A program made the translations under genes and the position numbers. From Pseudomonas viridiflava (GTDB lineage: Bacteria; Pseudomonadota; Gammaproteobacteria; Pseudomonadales; Pseudomonadaceae): a DNA stretch of 50,058 nucleotides. The DNA lies in the NCBI RefSeq assembly GCF_001642795.1, contig NZ_LKEH01000025.1, positions 60,121-110,178 of the forward strand, given 5' to 3'. Positions 18,029 to 28,171 of this stretch are shown piece by piece. Within the stretch, counting starts at the first letter, position 1. Each line of letters begins with the position of its first letter. The notes beneath the pieces were generated by a model. That model saw only the letters and a list, made by a program, of their open reading frames with translations, was not told the origin of the DNA and did no database searches.

Positions 18029-18337
18029 ATGAATTATCAGGAATTTACCGACCATGCCCAGGCTGGCCGGGTCAATGAGCTGAATCTGATCTCGATCGAG
18101 GGCGGCATTTACCTGCTGGAGGTGCTGATGAACGGCAGCTCCGGGATGCTCAAGGATCAGGCGGGCAAGACCCTGCACCTGCGCTCGGTCGAACACGCAC
18201 GCGACCTGCTCAAGAACCTGCCAGTGGTGCCTTTCTATCTGGTCCACTGTGTGGTGCATGACGAGCTGTGCGGCATGCCGGTCAATGACCGTTCCGAGAT
18301 GCGCATGCCGATCTCCTTTCACTCATCCTGGTCCTGA
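18029..18337 (+). CDS. Small conserved protein (DUF6482-like)
   Basis: 102 residues from ATG 18029 (MNYQEFTDHAQAGRVNELNL) with AGAGG upstream. Short, soluble and without signal peptide; features are a strand-rich start (LNLISIEGGIYLLEVLM), the segment TLHLRSVEHARDLLKNLP and VVPFYLVHCVVHDELCGMPV with two cysteines. Similar proteins of about 100 residues are common in Pseudomonas; I assign the DUF6482-like label from memory with moderate confidence. It stands alone between the UPF0114 terminator and fklB, in the position of PA4573. Confidence 0.65.
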   Translation: MNYQEFTDHAQAGRVNELNLISIEGGIYLLEVLMNGSSGMLKDQAGKTLHLRSVEHARDLLKNLPVVPFYLVHCVVHDELCGMPVNDRSEMRMPISFHSSWS

Positions 18338-18489
18338 CGCAACGTAGCGCTTCGCCGCGGCGGTAGGGCCTGTCAGGTCAATTGTGCTAGGCTGGCTGCC
18401 CTTTTGGTTCGGGGTGCCACCGAGCGGGTCATGATTGCCAAGCTGGTTTTCATGTCCGTCGACAGCGCGCCCCTCTGCGGAGCAGTGTC

Positions 18490-19107
18490 ATGTCCGAAGT
18501 CAATCTGTCCACCGACGAAACACGCGTCAGCTACGGCATTGGCCGTCAGTTGGGCGACCAACTGCGCGACAACCCGCCACCGGGCGTCAACCTGGACGCC
18601 ATCCTGGCGGGTCTGACCGATGCGTTCAACGGTCTGCCGAGCCGCGTTGGTCAGGAAGAAATGTCCGCCAGCTTCAAGGTCATCCGCGAAATCATGCAGG
18701 CTGAGGCAGCTGCAAAGGCCGAGAAAGCCGCAGGTGCCGGTCTGGCTTACCTGGCTGAAAACGCCAAGCGTGAAGGCGTGACCACATTGGCCTCGGGTCT
18801 GCAGTTTGAAGTTCTCACCGCTGGCACAGGTCCAAAGCCGACGCGTGAAGATCAGGTTCGTACTCACTACCACGGCACGCTGATCGATGGCACCGTGTTC
18901 GACAGCTCGTACGATCGTGGCGAGCCTGCCGAATTCCCGGTTGGCGGCGTGATCGCTGGCTGGACCGAGGCGTTGCAACTGATGAACACCGGCAGCAAAT
19001 GGCGTCTGTACGTGCCGAGCGAGCTGGCTTACGGCGCTCAGGGCGTTGGCAGCATCGCACCGCACAGCGTGCTGGTGTTCGACGTGGAACTGCTGGCCGT
19101 TCTGTAA
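18490..19107 (+). CDS. fklB: FKBP-type peptidyl-prolyl isomerase with dimerisation domain
   Basis: 205 residues. The N-terminal 85 or so form the helical Mip/FklB dimerisation domain (ETRVSYGIGRQLGDQLRDNP), a linker rich in Ala/Lys/Glu follows, and the C-terminal part is a full FKBP domain: VRTHYHGTLIDGTVFDSSYD, GGVIAGWTEALQLMNTGSKW and YVPSELAYGAQGVGSIAPHS. The FK506-pocket residues typical of active rotamases (Y, D, V-I-x-GW and Y of AYG) are visible. There is no signal peptide, so a cytoplasmic foldase like E. coli FklB. ATG 18490 is preceded by GGAG. An inverted repeat at 19129-19163 follows the stop. Confidence 0.93.
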   Translation: MSEVNLSTDETRVSYGIGRQLGDQLRDNPPPGVNLDAILAGLTDAFNGLPSRVGQEEMSASFKVIREIMQAEAAAKAEKAAGAGLAYLAENAKREGVTTLASGLQFEVLTAGTGPKPTREDQVRTHYHGTLIDGTVFDSSYDRGEPAEFPVGGVIAGWTEALQLMNTGSKWRLYVPSELAYGAQGVGSIAPHSVLVFDVELLAVL

Positions 19108-19128
19108 CGGCTTCAGGCGGTACGCAAG

Positions 19129-19163
19129 GTTGCTGAACGAGTCGTCTTGATCCGTTCAGCAAC
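19129..19163. terminator. Hairpin between fklB and the small Fur-box gene
   Basis: Perfect 10-bp inverted repeat GTTGCTGAAC / GTTCAGCAAC with a 15-nt loop between two converging genes. There is no strong T tract, so the role as terminator is tentative. Confidence 0.5.
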
Positions 19164-19186
19164 GGGGTTGTGCTGATGCTTCATGC

Positions 19187-19429
19187 TCAGTGCAACTCGC
19201 CTATCGGGCGCAATGCCCGCGCATAACAGAACAGAAACAGATTGCGCACCAGCTCCTTGAGCACCACCGGCTCGCTGGAACTGAGGCTGTAGACATCCAG
19301 ATCACCCTGATCACGCAACTCCTCCAGCGCTTCCTCTTCCAGTACGGCACACACCTCCCCGGTTTCGCGGTGAAGAATTCGCAGGTACGGGTGTGGGCGG
19401 TCCAGCCATGCATCGATCAAATAAGTCAT
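19187..19429 (-). CDS. 80-residue protein behind paired Fur boxes
   Basis: MTYLIDAWLDRPHPYLRILH starts at ATG 19429 with AGGAGATGGAAC upstream. The protein is small, acidic in the middle (LEEEALEELRDQGDLDVYSL) and ends with a hydrophobic helix-like stretch (LKELVRNLFLFCYARALRPI). There is no metal-binding motif beyond single residues and no signal peptide. The upstream region carries two good Fur boxes flanking a TATTAT -10 box, so induction by iron limitation is strongly suggested. The position corresponds to PA4570 of P. aeruginosa, a hypothetical gene that I recall as iron-regulated. Function is unknown. Confidence 0.8.
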   Translation of the reverse strand: MTYLIDAWLDRPHPYLRILHRETGEVCAVLEEEALEELRDQGDLDVYSLSSSEPVVLKELVRNLFLFCYARALRPIGELH

Positions 19430-19453
19430 GTTCCATCTCCTGTATCGGTTTGA

Positions 19454-19468
19454 TGAGAATAATTCTTA
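19454..19468. promoter_or_regulatory. Fur box 1 (proximal)
   Basis: TGAGAATAATTCTTA matches the 7-1-7 Fur consensus TGATAATnATTATCA at 11 of 14 positions. It lies just downstream of the TATTAT -10 box at 19474-19479 (minus strand), where the transcription start should be, a classic repression position. Confidence 0.75.
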
Positions 19469-19491
19469 TTGGGATAATAGCAAGGCTCTAT

Positions 19492-19506
19492 TGAGATTAA
19501 TTCTCA
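19492..19506. promoter_or_regulatory. Fur box 2 (distal)
   Basis: TGAGATTAATTCTCA matches TGATAATnATTATCA at 12 of 14 positions. It covers the -35 position of the same promoter. The two box centres lie 38 nt apart, with the -10 box between them. Confidence 0.75.
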
Positions 19507-19639
19507 TTTTGTGCCGGACGGTTGATGTGGGTCAGTGAGCGATGGCGATCGTGTTTATGCTCTGCGCTCATCGTTATACACAAGTCTGTTAGACGCAAAA
19601 CGGGGCCAAAGCGAAAGTGACCGACTGAATGCATACCCC

Positions 19640-19725
19640 GTGGGCGACGGCTTGTCGGCGATGGCGTCCGTTCAGTCACTGATAGGTCGCTTCAGAAAAA
19701 GCATCGCCGGCAAGTCGCCTCCCAC
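19640..19725. repeat. REP palindrome pair, diverged copy
   Basis: Arms at 19640-19662 and 19703-19725 correspond to those at 4439-4524 but carry base changes (GTGGGCGACGGCTTGTCGG in the left arm). Spacer 40 nt, the same as in the 4.4-kb and 24.8-kb copies. Confidence 0.8.
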
Positions 19726-19778
19726 AGTAGTCCGTGGCTGCAGCAAGACTTGGCTGAATGGGCATCAATCAGTGCAAC

Positions 19779-19811
19779 AAAAAAGCCCGTCACGAGGACG
19801 GGCTTTTTCGT
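19779..19811 (-). terminator. Rho-independent terminator of ispB
   Basis: GCCCGTC / GACGGGC stem with A-run and T-run on both sides (AAAAAAGCCC...GGGCTTTTT), 14 nt beyond the ispB stop codon. It could work in both directions. Confidence 0.85.
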
Positions 19812-19824
19812 GCTGCCGATGCAA

Positions 19825-20793
19825 TCAATGCGTACGTGCGACGGCAAACTCGCTCAGTTCGACCAGCGCATCGCGGTACTCGCTGGGCGGCAGGGCGTCC
19901 AGGCAGGCGATGGCCTTGGCGGCGTAGTCACGGGCCAGTTGTGCGGTGTAATCCAGGGCTCCGGCGCTTTCGACGGCGTTGCGGATGCTTTCCAGATCTT
20001 CCAGGCCGCCTTTCTGAATGGCCTGACGAACCAGGGCAGCCTGCTCGGGCGTGCCTTCGCGCATGGTGTAGATCAGCGGCAGGGTAGGTTTGCCTTCGGC
20101 CAGATCATCGCCGACGTTCTTGCCCAGTGTCTCGGCGTCGCCACGGTAGTCCAGCAGGTCGTCCACCAGTTGGAACGCAACACCCAAGTGATCGCCAAAG
20201 GTACGCAATGCTTCGGTCTGTTCGGCAGAGGCGCTGCACAGTGCTGCGGCGCTGTGGGTCGAGGCTTCGAACAGCATGGCTGTCTTGCCGCGAATCACTT
20301 CCATGTAAATTTCTTCAGTGGTGCTGGCGTCGCGAACCTTGGACAATTGCAGCACTTCGCCTTCAGCGATGACGCGCGTGGCCTTGGACAGGATTCTCAT
20401 CACGTCCATCGAGCCAAGTTCGACCATCATTTCGAAGGAGCGCGAATAAAGGAAGTCGCCGACCAGCACGCTCGGCGCATTGCCCCACAGGGCGTTGGCC
20501 GTCGAGCGCCCGCGACGCATGCCGGACATGTCGACGACGTCGTCATGCAGCAGGGTGGCGGTGTGCAGGAATTCGATGGTGGCGGCCAGTAGGCGCACAT
20601 CGTCGCCTTCGCGGCCCAGCGCCTTGCCGCACAGCAGTACCAGCAGGGGACGCAGGCGTTTGCCGCCAGCGGACGTAATGTAGTCGCCGATTTTCGAGAC
20701 CAGCGGTACGCGTGACGTCAGTTGCTTTTTGATGATAACGTCAACGGCACTAAAGTCGTCCGCCACCGCGCGGTAGAAGGCTTGGGGTTGCAT
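19825..20793 (-). CDS. ispB: Long-chain polyprenyl diphosphate synthase (ubiquinone side chain)
   Basis: 322 residues from ATG 20793 (MQPQAFYRAVADDFSAVDVI); a GTG three codons upstream is a possible alternative and lies only 3 nt after GGAG. It is a trans-prenyltransferase that extends farnesyl diphosphate with isopentenyl diphosphate. Both Asp-rich motifs are intact: LLHDDVVDMSGMRRG (first, DDxxD) and QLVDDLLDYRGD (second); GGKRLRPLLVLLCGKALG is the IPP-binding region. Pseudomonads make ubiquinone-9, so the product is probably the C45 chain, although the gene carries the octaprenyl name. It diverges from rplU-rpmA, the widespread proteobacterial order. Confidence 0.95.
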   Translation of the reverse strand: MQPQAFYRAVADDFSAVDVIIKKQLTSRVPLVSKIGDYITSAGGKRLRPLLVLLCGKALGREGDDVRLLAATIEFLHTATLLHDDVVDMSGMRRGRSTANALWGNAPSVLVGDFLYSRSFEMMVELGSMDVMRILSKATRVIAEGEVLQLSKVRDASTTEEIYMEVIRGKTAMLFEASTHSAAALCSASAEQTEALRTFGDHLGVAFQLVDDLLDYRGDAETLGKNVGDDLAEGKPTLPLIYTMREGTPEQAALVRQAIQKGGLEDLESIRNAVESAGALDYTAQLARDYAAKAIACLDALPPSEYRDALVELSEFAVARTH

Positions 20794-20872
20794 CAGCGAC
20801 ACGTGCTCCGGAAAGGTTGCGCCGCATGCTAGGTCGCGGGGTAGAGCGTGTCAAGGTATGACGAGCGGCCCC

Positions 20873-20901
20873 TTGCAACCCATCATAGGCTTGCGTACAA
20901 T
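20873..20901 (+). promoter_or_regulatory. Sigma-70 promoter of rplU-rpmA
   Basis: TTGCAA (20873-20878), a 17-nt spacer and TACAAT (20896-20901), each box 5 of 6 to consensus, followed by a G+C-rich discriminator CGCGC. Such discriminators mark stringently controlled ribosomal promoters. It implies a leader of about 125 nt before rplU. Confidence 0.75.
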
Positions 20902-21033
20902 CGCGCACCCTAACTTTCCTGGGCAGCACCTGCCTTACGCAATTGCAAACGGGCCGTTCCAGCCCCATGCAGCCATGCCAGCCGATACTCTTCTTATAAA
21001 GAGCTGGGTGAGCAGGATTTTCGGAGAAATACC

Positions 21034-21345
21034 ATGTACGCAGTAATTGTTACCGGTGGCAAGCAGTACAAAGTCGCCCCAGGTGAATACCTGAAAATTG
21101 AAAAACTGGAAATCGCTACTGGCGAATCCGTCACTTTCGACCGCGTTCTGCTGGTTGGCAATGGCGACGACGTCAATATCGGTGCTCCAGTTGTTGCTGG
21201 CGCTACTGTCGTGGCAGAAGTGGTTTCGCAAGGTCGTCACGATAAGGTTCGTATCATCAAGTTCCGTCGTCGTAAGCACCACATGAAGCGCATGGGCCAC
21301 CGCCAGTGGTACACCGAGATCAAAATCACAGGTATTCAGGCTTAA
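21034..21345 (+). CDS. rplU: 50S ribosomal protein L21
   Basis: 103 residues, full length. [20 protein letters not shown] is the conserved L21 N-terminus, and [20 protein letters not shown] is the rRNA-binding C-terminal region containing the L21 signature. L21 binds 23S rRNA in the large subunit. GGAG lies 8 nt before ATG 21034. First gene of the rplU-rpmA pair; 33 nt separate it from rpmA. Confidence 0.98.
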   Translation: MYAVIVTGGKQYKVAPGEYLKIEKLEIATGESVTFDRVLLVGNGDDVNIGAPVVAGATVVAEVVSQGRHDKVRIIKFRRRKHHMKRMGHRQWYTEIKITGIQA

Positions 21346-21378
21346 TTTCAGCCTAATCCTCATTTGGAGAATTGACTC

Positions 21379-21654
21379 ATGGCACACAAAAAAGCTGGTG
21401 GTAGTACCCGTAACGGGCGCGACTCAGAAGCCAAACGCCTTGGCGTGAAGATGTATGGCGGCCAGGCTATCATTCCGGGCAACATCATCGTGCGTCAGCG
21501 CGGCACCCAATTCCACGCTGGCTACGGCGTTGGCATGGGTAAAGATCACACCCTGTTCGCGAAAGTGGAAGGCGTGATCAAGTTTCAAGTCAAGGGCGCC
21601 TTCGGTCGCCGCTACGTGAGCATCGTTCCGAAGACTGAAGTCTCCGCAGCGTAA
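21379..21654 (+). CDS. rpmA: 50S ribosomal protein L27
   Basis: 91 residues. [20 protein letters not shown] and [20 protein letters not shown] are diagnostic of L27, whose N-terminal tail reaches the peptidyl transferase centre and helps position tRNA. TTGGAG precedes ATG 21379. Second gene of the rplU operon, ended by a strong terminator. There is no N-terminal cleavage extension of the Firmicutes type. Confidence 0.98.
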   Translation: MAHKKAGGSTRNGRDSEAKRLGVKMYGGQAIIPGNIIVRQRGTQFHAGYGVGMGKDHTLFAKVEGVIKFQVKGAFGRRYVSIVPKTEVSAA

Positions 21655-21668
21655 TCACGCAGTAGCTT

Positions 21669-21698
21669 AAAAGCCCTGTCTTGCGACGGGGCTTTTTC
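21669..21698 (+). terminator. Terminator of rplU-rpmA
   Basis: AAAAGCCCTGTC / GACGGGGCTTTTT hairpin with T run, 14 nt after the rpmA stop. Confidence 0.85.
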
Positions 21699-21828
21699 GT
21701 TTGTAGAGGTAGAGAGTCAGGTGAGTCTCTTGCAAAACTGTTTGTGCGGGCTGTTGTGATGTTGACCCCTGGGGTCGCTGGTTTCTGATCGGTATCGCAA
21801 CGCTCATTTTTGCAAGAGTCTTATGTAA

Positions 21829-23094
<1,266 letters not shown>

Positions 23095-23112
23095 TCGCTT
23101 GAAGTAAACTTG

Positions 23113-23142
23113 AACGCCGCTACTTTTGTTAGCGGCGTTTTT
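23113..23142 (+). terminator. Terminator of obgE
   Basis: Perfect stem AACGCCGCTA / TAGCGGCGTT with a 7-nt loop, followed by TTTTG, 18 nt after the obgE stop. Confidence 0.85.
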
Positions 23143-23184
23143 GTATCCCGAATTTGAAAACTCTCTGGCTAAGGTTGGAAGATG

Positions 23185-24303
<1,119 letters not shown>

Positions 24304-24332
24304 GTCGGGTCATTAACTGGAAGGAAGGCTCG

Positions 24333-24803
24333 ATGCGCGTCATGAAGGGTTTTTTGACTGCTTTGCTGTTCGTGCCTGTGCTGGTCTCGGCAGAAGAGAT
24401 CGGCCAGGTGTCAACGGTGTTCAAGATGGTCGGGCCAAACGACCGGATCGTGGTGGAAGCCTTCGATGATCCTAAGGTGGATGGCGTGACCTGCTACCTG
24501 TCGCGTGCCAAGACGGGCGGCATCAAGGGTGGTCTAGGGTTGGCTGAGGATCGGGCGGAAGCGTCGATTGCCTGTCGTCAGGTCGGCCCGATCCACTTCA
24601 AGGAAGACCTCAAGGATGGTGATGAGGTCTTCAAGGAGCGCACGTCACTGGTGTTCAAGACCATGCAGGTGGTGCGTTTCTTCGACAAGAAGCGTAATTC
24701 GCTGGTGTATCTGGTCTACAGCGACCGGATCATCGAAGGTAGCCCGCAGAATGCGGTGACGGCTATTCCGATCCTGCCATGGTCGCCCGCGCCAGCGCCA
24801 TGA
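24333..24803 (+). CDS. creA: CreA family protein
   Basis: 156 residues. [20 protein letters not shown] is a signal peptide, so the mature protein is periplasmic. The conserved core [40 protein letters not shown] and the second cysteine in [10 protein letters not shown] identify CreA; the two cysteines could form a disulfide. The biochemical role is unknown; the name comes from the E. coli cre locus, but CreA is not a regulator like CreBC. AAGGAAGG lies just before ATG 24333. Probably co-transcribed with proB, which ends 29 nt earlier. Confidence 0.92.
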   Translation: MRVMKGFLTALLFVPVLVSAEEIGQVSTVFKMVGPNDRIVVEAFDDPKVDGVTCYLSRAKTGGIKGGLGLAEDRAEASIACRQVGPIHFKEDLKDGDEVFKERTSLVFKTMQVVRFFDKKRNSLVYLVYSDRIIEGSPQNAVTAIPILPWSPAPAP

Positions 24804-24844
24804 TTTGAGGTCTATGTCTTTGGCATGGTGGCGGGTGCGGACTT

Positions 24845-24930
24845 GTGGGAGGCGGCTTGCCGGCGATGCGGTTTCTGTAGCGCCATATTAGTGATTGAGC
24901 TGGCGCGATCGTCGGCAAGCCGCCTCCCAC
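24845..24930. repeat. REP palindrome pair
   Basis: Arms at 24845-24867 and 24908-24930. The left arm is identical to the 4439-4461 arm and the right arm differs from its partner by one base, with a 40-nt spacer. It sits between the convergent creA and rpsT. Confidence 0.85.
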
Positions 24931-24977
24931 AAAAGGGCGTACTTTCAGTAATCTGGTCCCGCTTTCCCGCAGGCAAT

Positions 24978-25005
24978 AAAAAACCGACCCTGAGGTCGGT
25001 TTTTC
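24978..25005 (-). terminator. Rho-independent terminator of rpsT
   Basis: ACCGACC / GGTCGGT stem flanked by A6 and T5 runs, 14 nt beyond the rpsT stop codon; it may also act on transcripts from creA. Confidence 0.85.
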
Positions 25006-25019
25006 AACAAGCGGATCGC

Positions 25020-25298
25020 TTAGGCTGCAGCAGCAAGGCTCAGAGCCTTGATGTGACCGTTCAGGCGACCTTTATGGCGAGCAGCTTTGTTCTTGTGGAT
25101 GATGCCTTTATCGGCCATACGGTCGATAACAGGTACAGCCAGAACATAAGCAGCTTGCGCTTTTTCAGCGTCTTTTGCGTCGATGGCTTTAACTACATTC
25201 TTGATGTAGGTACGAACCATGGAACGCAGGCTGGCGTTGTGGCTGCGACGCTTCTCAGCCTGTTTTGCACGTTTTTTGGCGGAAGGTGTGTTGGCCAC
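25020..25298 (-). CDS. rpsT: 30S ribosomal protein S20, GTG start
   Basis: 92 residues read from GTG 25298 (M)[19 protein letters not shown], preceded by GAGGAG 7 nt upstream. Upstream in-frame codons do not resemble S20 and the family always begins at this point. The basic helical protein binds 16S rRNA in the body of the 30S subunit; [20 protein letters not shown] is the conserved C-terminus. In E. coli rpsT also uses a non-AUG start (UUG) that takes part in autoregulation, so the GTG may matter here. A good promoter lies at 25350-25378. Confidence 0.97.
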   Translation of the reverse strand: MANTPSAKKRAKQAEKRRSHNASLRSMVRTYIKNVVKAIDAKDAEKAQAAYVLAVPVIDRMADKGIIHKNKAARHKGRLNGHIKALSLAAAA

Positions 25299-25349
25299 CG
25301 TCGAGCTCCTCGAAAGACTTTGTGAAATAGCAAACAAAATAGGCCGCGA

Positions 25350-25378
25350 ATCATGCCGATGAGTTGAAGTCTTGTCAA
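25350..25378 (-). promoter_or_regulatory. Sigma-70 promoter of rpsT
   Basis: Perfect TTGACA (25378-25373), a 17-nt spacer and CATGAT (25355-25350), followed by the G+C-rich discriminator TCGCGGCC. It lies about 50 nt before the GTG start. Confidence 0.75.
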
Positions 25379-25549
25379 GGGCAGTTAAGGTGTTCCGCTG
25401 AGTGGTCGCTGCTTTTATCCGGATGATTTATTTCCGGCGTGCGACCTGTAAACTCGCGGCCTTTGGCTTCGGGCTATTTAGCGGCGCGAAGTATCGCATA
25501 AATGGACGGCTTAATCGCCCATCCTTTGCCAAGGCATACAAGTCTTTCA

Positions 25550-27088
25550 ATGAATCTACTCAAGTCACTCGCCGCCGTCAGCTCTATCACAATGGTTTCC
25601 CGGGTTCTGGGCTTCATCCGGGACACCATCATTGCGCGCACTTTCGGGGCCGGAATGGCGACCGACGCCTTCTTCATCGCCTTCAAACTGCCCAATCTGC
25701 TGCGGCGGATTTTCGCCGAGGGGGCGTTTTCCCAGGCATTCGTGCCGATTCTTGCCGAATACAAGAGCCAGCAGGGCGAAGAGGCGACCCGCACGTTCGT
25801 GGCTTACGTCACAGGGCTGCTGACGCTCGCTCTGGCACTGGTGACTCTTCTGGGCGTGATCTTCGCGCCCTGGGTGATCTGGGCCACGGCGCCGGGTTTT
25901 GTCGACACGCCTGAAAAGTTTGCGCTGACCTCGGATCTGCTGCGGGTGACATTTCCTTATATATTGCTGATCTCGCTGTCTTCGCTGGCGGGCGCGATCC
26001 TCAATACCTGGAACCGCTTTTCCGTACCTGCCTTCGTGCCGACCCTGCTCAATGTCAGCATGATCTTTTTTGCGCTGTTCCTGACCCCGTATTTCGATCC
26101 GCCGGTCATGGCGCTGGGATGGGCGGTGCTGGCGGGCGGTCTTCTGCAGCTGCTTTATCAACTGCCGCACCTGAAAAAAATCGGCATGCTGGTGCTGCCG
26201 CGCCTGAATCTGCGTGACTCAGGCGTCTGGCGTGTGATGAAGCAGATGCTTCCTGCCATCCTTGGCGTCTCGGTCAGTCAGATTTCTCTGATCATCAACA
26301 CGATATTTGCCTCGTTCCTCGTCGCAGGGTCGGTGTCGTGGATGTACTATGCCGACCGCCTCATGGAACTGCCGTCCGGAGTGCTGGGTGTTGCGCTGGG
26401 TACAATTCTGCTGCCGATCCTGTCCAAAACCTACGCCCAGCGGGATCGTCAGGAGTATTCGCGCATTCTCGACTGGGGCTTGCGTCTGTGCTTCGTACTG
26501 GTGTTGCCGTGCACCCTGGCTCTGGGGCTGCTGGCTGAACCGCTGACCGTTTCTCTGTTTCAATACGGCAAGTTCGATGCGCTGGACGCCGCGATGACCC
26601 AGCGGGCGCTGGTCGCTTATTCGGTCGGCCTGCTGGGGATTATCCTGATCAAGGTGCTGGCTCCCGGCTTTTACGCGCAACAGAATATTCGCACCCCGGT
26701 GAAAATCGCGATCTTCACCCTCATAGTGACTCAGTTGCTCAACCTGGCCTTCATTGTGCCGTTGCAGCATGCGGGGCTGGCGCTGGCGATCAGTGTCGGG
26801 GCGTGTATCAATGCCGGCCTGTTGTTCTGGCAACTGCGCAAACAGGCGCTGTTTCAGCCGCAGCCGGGCTGGACGAAGTTTCTGTTCAAGCTGGTGATTG
26901 CGGTGGCGGCCATGTCGGGTGTTCTTCTGGGGATGATGCATTTCATGCCCGCGTGGGATGAAGGACACATGCTGGAGCGTTTCCTGCGCCTGGGCGCGCT
27001 GGTGGCAGCCGGTGTGGTGACGTACTTTGCAATGCTTCTGTTGCTGGGTTTCCGGCTTCGGGATTTCGCCCGCAAAGCCATCATGTAA
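25550..27088 (+). CDS. murJ: Lipid II flippase
   Basis: 512 residues from ATG 25550 ([20 protein letters not shown]); the upstream in-frame ATG at 25502 would add 16 unrelated residues. The Shine-Dalgarno is weak. MurJ moves lipid-linked peptidoglycan precursor across the inner membrane. The polytopic protein has about 14 hydrophobic helices; conserved features are [19 protein letters not shown] near residue 17, FRLPNLLRR-like [20 protein letters not shown] near 40, and [14 protein letters not shown] in the middle. It precedes ribF by 132 nt. Formerly called mviN. Confidence 0.96.
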   Translation: MNLLKSLAAVSSITMVSRVLGFIRDTIIARTFGAGMATDAFFIAFKLPNLLRRIFAEGAFSQAFVPILAEYKSQQGEEATRTFVAYVTGLLTLALALVTLLGVIFAPWVIWATAPGFVDTPEKFALTSDLLRVTFPYILLISLSSLAGAILNTWNRFSVPAFVPTLLNVSMIFFALFLTPYFDPPVMALGWAVLAGGLLQLLYQLPHLKKIGMLVLPRLNLRDSGVWRVMKQMLPAILGVSVSQISLIINTIFASFLVAGSVSWMYYADRLMELPSGVLGVALGTILLPILSKTYAQRDRQEYSRILDWGLRLCFVLVLPCTLALGLLAEPLTVSLFQYGKFDALDAAMTQRALVAYSVGLLGIILIKVLAPGFYAQQNIRTPVKIAIFTLIVTQLLNLAFIVPLQHAGLALAISVGACINAGLLFWQLRKQALFQPQPGWTKFLFKLVIAVAAMSGVLLGMMHFMPAWDEGHMLERFLRLGALVAAGVVTYFAMLLLLGFRLRDFARKAIM

Positions 27089-27186
27089 GCAATATTTCAA
27101 AGGTGAGCGGTCGTGTTTGCGTGTCATGCGCCGACCGCTTTGATCGGGTCCCGGCGTGTTGCCTGTCGTCCGGGGCCGTGTGTGGT

Positions 27187-27192
27187 TATAAT
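27187..27192 (+). promoter_or_regulatory. Candidate -10 box upstream of ribF
   Basis: A perfect TATAAT 28 nt before the chosen ribF start. There is no good -35 at 16-18 nt (TGTCGT at 17 nt), so this is only a candidate promoter for the ribF-ileS-lspA-fkpB genes. Confidence 0.4.
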
Positions 27193-27220
27193 CGGCCACT
27201 TTATGAGCAAGAAGTGCGTT

Positions 27221-28171
27221 ATGCAGCTGGTTAGAGGTCTTCACAACCTGCGTCCCCAGCATCGGGGCTGCGTCGCCACGATTGGCAATTTCGACGGTGT
27301 TCACCGGGGCCACCAGGCTATTCTGGCGCGTCTGCGTGAGCGGGCTGTCGAGTTGGGTGTGCCCAGCTGCGTGGTCATCTTTGAACCCCAGCCGCGCGAG
27401 TTCTTTGCGCCAGAGACTGCTCCGGCACGACTGGCACGTCTGCGCGACAAGCTCGAACTGTTGAGCGCCGAAGGTGTGGACCGGGTGCTGTGCCTGTCCT
27501 TCAATCAGCGCCTGAGGAAACTCAGTGCGGCCAGCTTCGTCGAAACCGTGCTGATCGACGGGCTGGGCATTCAGCACCTTGAAGTGGGCGATGATTTTCG
27601 TTTTGGCTGCGACCGGCTCGGGGATTTCTACTTCCTGCAGCAGGCCGGAACGACTTACGGATTTACGGTGGAAGCGGCGCAGACCGTTGAAATCGATGGC
27701 CTTCGCGTCAGCAGTACCAAGGTGCGTAAAGCCCTGGCTGCCGCGGATTTTGCCTTGGCCGAGCGTATGCTCGGTCGCCCGTTCCAGATCACCGGACGGG
27801 TCTTGCATGGCCAGAAGCTGGCGCGTCAGTTGGGTACGCCCACCGCCAACGTGCAACTCAAGCGTCGTCGTGTGCCCTTGAGCGGGGTTTACCTGGTCAG
27901 CGTAGACATCGATGGCAAGGTTTGGGCGGGTGTCGCCAACATCGGCGTGCGTCCTACCGTGGCGGGTGATGGCAGTGCCCACCTTGAAGTGCATCTTCTG
28001 GATTTTGCCGGCGACCTTTACGACCGGCGTTTGACGGTGGCTTTCCACCACAAGCTGCGTGATGAGCAGCGTTTTGCCTCTCTGGAGGCGCTCAAGACGG
28101 CGATCAATGCGGACGTCGCCGCCGCCCGTGCCCATTGGCATGGTCAACCGCTAACCAAGAGCCTGAAATGA
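27221..28171 (+). CDS. ribF: Bifunctional riboflavin kinase / FAD synthetase
   Basis: 316 residues from ATG 27221 ([20 protein letters not shown]); ATG 27203 is a possible alternative six codons upstream. It phosphorylates riboflavin to FMN and adenylates it to FAD. The N-terminal FAD synthetase domain has the nucleotidyltransferase motif [13 protein letters not shown] (near residue 20) and [10 protein letters not shown]; the C-terminal flavokinase domain has [20 protein letters not shown] (near 193) and [10 protein letters not shown]. Its stop overlaps the ileS start in ATGA, which suggests translational coupling, a Pseudomonas and enterobacterial arrangement. Confidence 0.96.
   Translation: MQLVRGLHNLRPQHRGCVATIGNFDGVHRGHQAILARLRERAVELGVPSCVVIFEPQPREFFAPETAPARLARLRDKLELLSAEGVDRVLCLSFNQRLRKLSAASFVETVLIDGLGIQHLEVGDDFRFGCDRLGDFYFLQQAGTTYGFTVEAAQTVEIDGLRVSSTKVRKALAAADFALAERMLGRPFQITGRVLHGQKLARQLGTPTANVQLKRRRVPLSGVYLVSVDIDGKVWAGVANIGVRPTVAGDGSAHLEVHLLDFAGDLYDRRLTVAFHHKLRDEQRFASLEALKTAINADVAAARAHWHGQPLTKSLK

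Larger units (their letters stand above)
19430..19824. other. Intergenic region: Fur boxes, REP pair, ispB terminator
   Basis: 395 nt between two minus-strand genes. In order it holds the iron-regulated promoter (19454-19506), a diverged REP pair (19640-19725) and the ispB terminator (19779-19811). No ORF in it reads like protein. Confidence 0.7.

Noticed and set aside
26219..28147. Long minus-strand ORF across murJ and ribF
   Set aside because: Antisense shadow; no start signal and no recognisable protein features. The same applies to 29026-31077, 14361-16268, 2754-4292 and 47908-49365.
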